From Pieris napi (taxonomy: Eukaryota > Arthropoda > Insecta > Lepidoptera > Pieridae), in NCBI RefSeq assembly GCF_905475465.1, contig NC_062256.1, positions 2,117,662 through 2,181,661 of the forward strand: a stretch of DNA of 64,000 nt, given 5' to 3'. Made by a program: the position numbers and the translations under genes. This document shows, piece after piece, positions 57,014-64,000 of the stretch; position 1 is the stretch's first letter, and each line of letters starts with the position of its first letter. Under the pieces are notes generated by a model, which was given only the letters and a program-made list of their open reading frames with translations, made no database searches and was not told the DNA's origin.

Positions 57014-57235
57014 CCGGTGGCACTACAACCATCTCTAGGCCTCAGATTTCTCTGTTTCGTGACCATCTATTTTTTCTAACAGGCAAGTAAATCAGACTTC
57101 TGTATGACACACGCCATCGATGCTTTTGGGTCTCATGAATGCGGGTTTCCTCACATTAAATGCGCACATATAAAGTCCACTGGTGCACAACCGTTCGAAC
57201 TTACGACCTCAAGGAACTCAGTCGCACTCTAATAC
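57014..57235 (-). repeat. tRNA-derived SINE, decayed
   Basis: GGTGGCACTACAACC, CCTCAGATTTCTCTG, CACGCCATCGATGCTTTTGG and ATTAAATGCGCACATATAAAG follow the order of the family reference at 50515-50748 with many changes. Confidence 0.65.
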
Positions 57236-57347
57236 GTCCAACTCTGCTTGGCGTACATTAGTCAGGCATTATTTTTGTAACAATTAAACAAAAACTGATT
57301 CGATTAACTATTAGTAAGTAAGAGTGTACAGTGTACTGCTCCCTTAA

Positions 57348-57764
57348 GGCCCTATCCCAGCACGAATTGCTGTCAGCGTCTCGGGATGGACTGCGGGGCG
57401 CAGTGGAGAGCTGGAGCACTGAGGCTCGTAATAACAATTAGTTATGTGAAACAGTGAATTAATGTAATTTTACCAATTTTTTTTTCTGAAATGGATTACT
57501 TGGCTTGCGATAAAATATATCGTGTAAATTTCAAAATCATGTTCTATATACATTTTCGTCATAAAGTGTCAAAAATTGGCTATGTTTGGATTTTTTGTAT
57601 CGAGCGAAGTTATTTAAATCGTGTATCGACCTTTCAAAATGGATACATAAACCCAACTCCACCATATATTTTTTCCATTCGCCCTACTTCAAGAAACGCT
57701 GACGAAAAATGGAAAGAAACAATGTACTTTCTCTGAGTTTGGCGACCGGATAGCCGATAGGTCC
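57348..57764. mobile_element. 417-bp MITE flanked by TTAA
   Basis: It starts GGCCCTATCCCAGCACGAAT and ends GATAGGTCC with TTAA on each side. Full-length relative of 40087-40500. Confidence 0.7.
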
Positions 57765-58154
57765 TTAAAGACGGTCCTTAGTGGGTGCGTACTAAAAATG
57801 GGTGTCCCATAGGCTTGTTTGCCCCATAATATATAGAACATCTCACAACTTTCTTACAGACTTGTAGTTTTAATGGTACATATCTATTAAAACCTTCACC
57901 AACCCAATTAGCGATTTATAAAGGTCCTTATACTTCCGATAAAATTAAAACGCATCTGCTCTTGAAAACACCTGCCATCACATAAACATAACTTAGTATA
58001 AGTCTTTATCGTAAAACTTTCAAAGTCAGGGTTAAGCCAAGTTAAGATAAACGTATAAACATGTATTCTTGTCAAAATTCCCAAAACCTCTATTGTTTTT
58101 GGTTATGACAGAGTAAACTTTTACTTATCTGTAAACCAAGATAATAAGTTACAA

Positions 58155-58330
58155 ATAATTCATCTGCATCTTCTACCGCGTTTACCACGGAGAGTGTTCA
58201 GCCGAGTGCCATCATCGGACATCGTGGCGGAAAACGAAATTCCATAGAACCTCAACGTCCGTCGTTCCACAACTGAGCATTTTTTAAGGCAGTTTTTGCC
58301 GCCACCAGAGCCTACTAATATAGAAACCTA
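58155..58330 (+). repeat. LINE reverse-transcriptase C-terminal fragment
   Basis: The plus-strand frame IFYRVYHGECSAE, then a frame change and VRRSTTEHFLRQFLPPPE-like residues. Same LINE family as at 1-200 (minus). Frameshifted. Confidence 0.55.
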
Positions 58331-58370
58331 CAGCTGCCTACTAATTAGACTTAGGGTCCTTCAAGAAAAG

Positions 58371-58638
58371 AACGTTCAAGTATTACGTAACGAATTTTGG
58401 GAGGGGGGTCCTTTAGTAAAACGTTACTATGCGGGGCGGGGATTGAATTACATGTTATTGTTAATATTATTTTCGACTTTCCAGTACTTTACACCACATA
58501 ATGGTATAAAGGTATAAAGAGTCACTGGGTCACGAAACGTTTTTCTATTGGGTACATAAAAACGTTACGGCGCGTAACATGGGGGGGGGGGGTCAATAAT
58601 CTTCAAAAATTGCGTGACGTAATACTTGAACGCTCCCT
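58371..58638. mobile_element. MITE of the TTCAAGTATTACGTAA family
   Basis: Left ACGTTCAAGTATTACGTAAC; right GTGACGTAATACTTGAACGC then TCCCTAA. The inner order (AAACGTTACTATGCGGGGCG, AAAGAGTCACTGGGTCACG, AAACGTTACGGCGCGTAACA, G run) is as in the copy at 62691. Confidence 0.75.
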
Positions 58639-58715
58639 AACATCAGATAAGACTCAACATATGCCGCAAATCAACGTTTTCTTGTACGATTCGTACGTCC
58701 TATAACCACTCTCAC

Positions 58716-58790
58716 GTACGTGGATACTACAGTATCCAAAACAACAATGGCGGCATCCGTACATGGATACTACAGTATCCAAAACGACAA
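58716..58790. repeat. Two direct copies of a near-palindrome
   Basis: GTGGATACTACAGTATCCAA and ATGGATACTACAGTATCCAA, each followed by AAC(A/G)ACAA and preceded by CGTAC, are spaced about 43 bp apart. GGATACT-A-CAGTATCC is an inverted repeat. It lies upstream of a possible gene start at 58992. Confidence 0.6.
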
Positions 58791-58991
58791 GTTTAAGAAA
58801 ATGACATCTAGTTAAAACTGAGCTTAGAAATAAACGTTTTTATCGACGTAGAATGATAGCTTAGGAAACAGTTCACCCAATAAACTACAGATGGCAATGA
58901 AATATGATTAGTTCTCTGTAAAAAAAATTCCAAACTCAAGTGACTCGTTCTAGTGAATTTTGTGAACAAGTGTTTCGGAGTTTCAGCAATT

Positions 58992-59385
58992 ATGTCGTAA
59001 GTACTTTAGTTTTATATTATATTTCTTTAATTATCATACATCAATATAAACTTGAATATTTGTACTTTACGGTTATGATAATGTTATATAGTTTTAAATG
59101 CTAAATTGAGTTTAATTTCAACTTTAAAATATTTTTATCAAGGGCAAAATGGCTTCTTAGAAGTTGTTGGCTGATTTTGATGATTTGTTTACGTCTGTTT
59201 AGTGAATTAATAGTTAAAAATGAATGTAGAGTCCTTCATAAGCATATTCATGCCTTTTCCAAATATAAATACATTAAGATGATTTAAGATTCCCAAATAA
59301 TATTGAGGTGTTCCACAGGTTTATCGTTATGGACAGTGCGGTATCCACGGACGTTAGAACAAACGTCATAAATAAGGGTTTGTAG
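58992..59385 (+). other. Very weak candidate gene start (ATG-TC donor exon)
   Basis: ATGTC directly before a strong GTAAGT donor (58992-58996) and a CCACAG acceptor at 59318 give MSFIVMDSAVSTDVRTNVIN, then KGL and a stop at 59383-59385. Further splicing may continue toward a Gly/Arg-rich frame at about 59470-59560 (GRGSRGDRGGRGNSGE), but I cannot place that junction. Confidence 0.2.
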
Positions 59386-59389
59386 AAAC

Positions 59390-60064
59390 GAAAAAATATG
59401 TTTGCAATTTTTTGTTACGCATGGTGTAATGTGTTTATTTATGTCTCCTGATTATGATATGATGATGATGGCCGTGGCAGTCGTGGAGACCGCGGGGGAC
59501 GTGGAAACAGTGGAGAAACGGTGGATTATCATTTACAACTCGAAATCTTATCAAAAATGTCTCATTAAAATTTACAACACTGTTATTCTGTTTTTCATTT
59601 AAAAAGAAACGATTGAAACAAATCGAACATACCCTATTTTTTAGTTAGTTAAAAAACTACATGGTGTGTGGGAGACCTTAGATAGGCGGCCATCTTGGCA
59701 CAAAAAGTCATAGCGCGCGACTCAAGAGGCTATGGTAAAATTACGAGAAGTGGTTGTTTTGTTTTAATTTATTAGCTTACTCAATGTTGATTTAATATAA
59801 ACATCTTGGCATCTTTTGAAAGGATAATTAGCCTAGTTTTTTGTAAAATTATTCTTATTTCGAAATCGTTTATATTTTTTGCGTAAGGCCTATATCTATA
59901 AAAAATTTAAGCATTTTTGCTCAGACTCAAATGTTTTATCCCGTTTTAAGTACTAATTTATTAACATTATCCAATTATTACAAAATGTGTTTTAATCTAT
60001 ATACTTCAACCTATGCTGTAGTATTTTTTTCATAGCTGTAGTTATTATATTTCAATAGATATAA
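59390..60064. other. Region without a supportable gene
   Basis: AT-rich apart from the Gly/Arg-coding patch near 59470-59560. That patch is preceded by an in-frame TGA and lacks a clear acceptor. Confidence 0.3.
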
Positions 60065-60595
60065 CGCCGGCTCCACATGTGGGTCCCAACGCTCGTACCA
60101 ACGTTGGACTGCAAACTCGGTGAGGCGTACACACGTTGGCTAATAAACTAGTTCTGTCCCGTCAGGGCCAATGTGAAGATGTCTGATACAGAAATCGAAA
60201 CTGCTCTGAGCGCGTTTATAGTAATGATGAGTGCACATTTATATTTGTTACTGAGAAATTATTTTTATGATCCTTTCGAGTTGCGTCCCATATTATTGGA
60301 TGTGCTTGATAAAGTTCAATAAATTCTATTACTTTTTCATGCCGGTGGCGATTTTGTGGATGAGGAAGCCATTCTCGCTCGACGTACGCGCTCGCTGCGT
60401 GTTGTAACAGAACTGAGCAAAGCGCCAACGTGTGGACAGATAGCGAGCGTTGGCGCAGATTCCTTTGATGAAACCGACACGAGCCGGCCAACTACCAACA
60501 CTCGCCCCAACGTTGGGACCAATGCCATTTTCTAGATCCACACGTTGGACGAATAGCGTTGGGGCCATTATTGGGGCCAACGTGTGGAGCCGGCC
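60065..60595. mobile_element. PIF/Harbinger-type MITE with TAA duplication and MADF remnant
   Basis: Left CGCCGGCTCCACATGTGGGT and right GGCCAACGTGTGGAGCCGGC are inverted repeats. TAA flanks both ends (60062-60064, 60596-60598), the target size of PIF/Harbinger. CCAACG/CGTTGG words are scattered as subterminal repeats. The minus strand (60242-60345) reads KVIEFIELYQAHPIIWDATR, the start of a MADF/Myb-like domain such as the second protein of Harbinger elements. Confidence 0.8.
60216..60345 (-). pseudogene. MADF-domain remnant of a Harbinger accessory protein
   Basis: The frame HEKVIEFIELYQAHPIIWDA, then TRKDHKNNFSVTNI, matches the first helices of a MADF domain (hydrophobic, then LYxxHPxLWD). 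The frame upstream of the HEKVIEF part belongs to the element's subterminal repeats and downstream helices are missing, so it is not functional. Confidence 0.65.
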
Positions 60596-60598
60596 TAA

Positions 60599-61740
60599 TG
60601 GTTTTTGTTGCGATGTAGCGGGCGCGGTGCGCGCGGGTCTAAGACGCGCGAGTAGCTGTACGGTTGACGTGAAAACAGTCGCGCGGCCCGTACGTGAGAG
60701 TGGATAAACAACTCAATAAAATATCAACGACGATAACAAACAATGCAGTTTCATCATAATATAAAAATAATACAGATATCTCACTATTGTGTCGAGATAC
60801 TGACACATTAGCATCGCTTCCACGACCTCGAAGCAAATATTCGTGTTACATAGTTTATATATACAGTGTAAAACGTCATTAGTTATAACCACAAACTCTA
60901 TATAACGTAAAAATGACTTAAACTTATTTGGTAACCCAATACACATATTTAATTCTTCCCTCCCTATAACGTAACCTGCTCTGTCCCTTGAAATTCGTTA
61001 TAAAGAGTTTAAACTGTACTTGCAATGTTGTATTACTAGACATTCGTATCCCTGACTGGACCTTACAAGGGCGGAGCGAGACAATTTTTATTATGGTTAC
61101 AAAGCTCCAGCTAGGTTTTATCTATACCTCTACAAACGGTCAGGAGGCTCATCAGATGAAAAGTAGCCGCCCATGGAAATTGGCAAAGAATTTTAAGAAT
61201 TGGGACGCTTTTTTCTTTGACCTTGTTGGAAATTAAAGCTATTATTACTTAGTCTCGCTACGAAAATCATTATAAATGAAAATCCATGCCGACATTCTGC
61301 CTCATACCGCACCCTCCGTTCCATTGTATCATTGTCTAATGTAAATATTTTGATGTCCCAATGCTTTCATTGTAGTACATTGTTTGATGCAACCAACATA
61401 ATGGATATACCTCGTGAAAACGACTCAATTTTTTTCAGTACCTTCCCATCTACCCGCAAAATGAAAATTCGACCACAATTTGATGTCTACTAAGAGGTTA
61501 ATTCAAATTCCAAATTCAATTTCGCTAGTTTTCCTAACATTTGCTTTGATTAGAAAATCAGAGCCTTAGGGAATACTTTCAAATTCAGATGGATACATAA
61601 CATGTTTACACATCACAGAATAATAGCTTTATATTCAGATACTTTTACACTTAAACACATATATATTTCTATCTCATTCTATTTAGCTATCTTCGTACTC
61701 TTCTTTGGCAAAAACCTTCTCAAAATTCCGCCATTCCATG
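60599..61740. other. Spacer with a GC-rich patch and a LINE scrap
   Basis: 60605-60705 is unusually GC-rich (GCGGGCGCGGTGCGCGCGGG) for this window and could be a CpG-rich promoter or old element. 61130-61200 holds a decayed LINE 3' tail (CAGGAGGCTCATCAGATG). No gene is supportable. Confidence 0.35.
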
Positions 61741-61742
61741 TA

Positions 61743-62361
61743 CAGTCGACTCTCGATAATTTGAAACTCAAGGGACCAGAGATAAATTTCAAATTATGAA
61801 GAGTTCAAAATAACAAGTGTTTGAATAAGCACGAGGGGGAGGGGCAACTGAAGGAAATAAGAATTTGATCAAAATTTGTTACTTATTATTTCCATATTCT
61901 TATTATGTATTAACAATTATTATTACATATAACCATTATTCACAAATTTTTATTTCAAAAAGAAGTCTGTAATCTTTTTTTGAGTGAGTGACTTCAGTTT
62001 ATCATTGTCCAAAGAAATTTTGATAGTGGTGAGAGCTGCAAAGTAATCGTCACTTGTGTCGGCAACAATTGACAAGTCTGTGCATGTATGCAAACAAACG
62101 ACAGGTACATGCATGATAAACGCTTCAAATTATAGAGAGTAGGGAAGACTGGATTTCAAATTATAGAGAGTAGGAAAGACTGGATTTCAAATTATCGCAT
62201 GTTGGCGAGCAAGATAATACTTTTTTAACTTCAAATTACCGAAGGGACCAATTTCTATTGATTTTATTCAAATTATCGAGTGTTTTTCAAGGGACCGGAT
62301 TTTTTTTTCAAATTATCGAGAGATTCAAATTAACGAGTGTCAAATTATCGAGAGTCGACTG
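61743..62361. mobile_element. pogo/Tigger-like MITE, TA-flanked
   Basis: Left CAGTCGACTCTCGATAATTT and right AAATTATCGAGAGTCGACTG, flanked by TA. Many subterminal repeats of TTCAAATTATCGAGAG occur near the right end. At 62124-62190 a unit containing CAAATTATAGAGAGTAGG and AAGACTGGATTT is tandemly doubled. No transposase frame. Confidence 0.8.
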
Positions 62362-62690
62362 TACTGTTGCCATGTACCACCTGCTGTTCCCTTAAGCAAG
62401 TACAGGATACCATTGCAAATCATAGATCATCACAACCATCATACACCAACCATGATTGATATACTGGCTGCGCAGTCATATGTCTCCGGCATTAAGAATT
62501 TCTTCTCAAATCAGTATTACAATTTAATAAAATTAGTATTCACCGCGTTAAGGCATTGTGTAAGGAACTTTCGTTACTTCCGGAACCAAACGGAATTTTA
62601 CTTTCAATTTAGTACGTTCAATCGTCGAAAGGACATTTCGTATTTAACAGTAAAGTAACTGACGCTTGATTGACTTGATCAGACACAATA

Positions 62691-62951
62691 AGGGAGCGTT
62701 CAAGTATTACGTAACAAATTTTGGGAAAGGGAGATTTTTTACCTTTTGTAAAACGTTACGATGCGGGGCGTACGCGTTATTGTTAATATTATTTTCTACT
62801 TACACCATATAATAGTAACTAAAGAGTCACTAGGTGCTCACGAAACGTTTTGCTAGACTTGGGTACTGAAAAACGTTACGGCGAGTTCATGGTGGGAAGG
62901 GGGGGGCAATAATCTCCAAAAATTGTGTTACGTTATACTTGAACGCTCCCT
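62691..62951. mobile_element. MITE of the TTCAAGTATTACGTAA family, complete copy
   Basis: AGGGAGCGTTCAAGTATTAC at the left and ATACTTGAACGCTCCCT at the right are inverted. Inside are GTAAAACGTTACGATGCGG, AAAGAGTCACTAGGTGCTC, AAACGTTACGGCGAGTTCA and a G-rich tract. Confidence 0.78.
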
Positions 62952-63391
62952 ACCCAATCTAGTTCTATATTAAAGTTTAAGTTTCGAGTGGCCCCACACT
63001 CGTAGACCATTATTAGCCTTCTTAAGTAATTGATTGACAACTTATACCTTCATCCAAAGACATGCTAGTAATGCTGAGACATTTTATGGCTGGTAGAAAA
63101 CATCGAACCGACAGACGTCCTGGATGATATTTCAAACGATTAGGATATTAAACAAATTATGAAAGTACCGACTGCACCATCTGCTGGGCTAATTTGTAAA
63201 TCTAAACCATCCAGGGCACCACCCAACATACAAAAATCATTCACATCGGTCCATCCGTTTAAGAGGAGTTCAGTGACATACACACGTACAGTAGAATTAT
63301 AAATAAAGAATTTGTTAAGCTAAATAAAGATTATGCAGCTTCCTACGTTTCAATTCACATCACTGAATTTGTAATATCTAAGTCAAGAGTG

Positions 63392-63652
63392 GGGGGCCTC
63401 ATAGCCTAGCGGTCTTATTAAGTGGCAGCTAGGTGAGGGGTACCGGGTTCGATTCCCGGTTCGAGGGCAAGTTTTAATTTAATTTAAATTTGTTCTCGGC
63501 TTTTGGGAGGGTTGTGCGGTACCGGGCGAGTGCCTAAAAACCATACATGGAGTGTCCTGTCCGGTCGAATTTCTAAAGACAAGCACGAATTATAAAAAAT
63601 CCTATACATGACGCTGGCTAATGCACAAATCGTGCCAGAGCCATTAAAAAAA
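63392..63652 (+). repeat. tRNA-derived SINE with target-site duplication
   Basis: Box A-like CATAGCCTAGCGGTCTTA and box B GGGTTCGATTCCCGG, a body shared with 29989-30230, and an A tail. AAGTCAAGAGTG before it (63380-63391) and AAGTCTAGAGTG after it (63653-63664) form a 12-bp target duplication with one mismatch. Confidence 0.85.
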
Positions 63653-63664
63653 AAGTCTAGAGTG

Positions 63665-64000
63665 TCAGACAGCTGATCACCCTGAAATTACGCCGACCAT
63701 TGGAGGGCTATTGTCAGGGTTACTTCATACAAGTAGACCTTCAACACCTTTCTCTATCAACTTTGGCATTATAGTGAGTTAAAAACACTTAAAATTATAG
63801 CATATTTCGCTAAGCATTTCACAAGGCAAACCGGCACATAAATCTATTAGTAACAAGTTTTTTTAAATCTAATTTGCAAAGTTCCTTGTCTTAAAAATTA
63901 TTATTATTACTATACATTCCATATTCCATTAAGCCTACAACAATTAAGTTTTATTTAGCATAAGTTGTCTCTATCACTCTCTTGACAATTTACTAATAAA
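63665..64000. other. Window end, nothing recognised
   Basis: AT-rich. A short SINE-like scrap (CAGCTGATCACC) sits at 63669-63681. No gene or further repeat is supportable. Confidence 0.3.

Noticed and set aside
59402..59602. Gly/Arg-rich coding patch as an RGG protein
   Set aside because: The Gly/Arg frame has an upstream in-frame TGA and no convincing acceptor, so it was kept only as a note under the weak gene start.
60337..60580. Overlapping minus-strand frames as genes
   Set aside because: They arise from the GC-rich CCAACG/CGTTGG subterminal repeats of the Harbinger MITE.

Overview
The window looks like nuclear DNA of a moth or butterfly (Lepidoptera). It is AT-rich, its genes are split into short exons with good GT/AG junctions, and it is crowded with repeats of lepidopteran type: tRNA-derived SINEs, LINE 3' ends, TC...CTAG Helitrons and several MITE families. 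No sequence search was run. Gene models were built by hand from reading frames, splice motifs and codon phase.

Left part (about 1-24 kb, plus strand): two tandem direct copies of one C2H2 zinc-finger gene that I cannot assign to a named family. Copy 1 (1054-9381) has the 3' zinc-finger exons (8 and 9) but lacks the central zinc-finger exons (3 and 4). Copy 2 (11641-23765) keeps the central zinc-finger exons but I cannot find exons 8 and 9. Both losses keep the splice phase, so each copy still reads as one open frame (about 774 and 891 residues). Both carry the same acidic exon with SUMO-interaction-like and repeated SUMO-acceptor-like motifs, and both end in two small exons with Arg/Lys-rich 'AExxRxYRxRxK' modules. 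The first intron of copy 2 is swollen by nested transposons (11774-16552), including a hAT-like element with a perfect 8-bp target duplication, a TA-flanked element with a two-exon helix-turn-helix ORF, and a broken THAP/DDE transposase.

Middle (23.8-29 kb): about 5 kb with no gene I can support.

Right-centre (28989-54358, minus strand): a complete LARP1 (La-related protein 1, Drosophila larp) gene. I resolved 24 coding exons, in phase from ATG to stop, giving 1078 residues with a La motif and a C-terminal DM15 region. Its introns hold many Helitrons, SINEs, LINE tails and MITEs, and one is almost filled by a 38-bp minisatellite.

Right end (54.4-64 kb): the LARP1 upstream region, a possible divergent 59-residue two-exon gene (56183-56530), a very weak second gene start near 58.99 kb, and a dense set of elements: a TTAA-flanked MITE, a TAA-flanked PIF/Harbinger MITE with a MADF-domain remnant, a TA-flanked pogo-like MITE, and a tRNA-derived SINE with target-site duplication.

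Nothing in the sequence links LARP1 functionally to the zinc-finger pair; they appear to be neighbours only.
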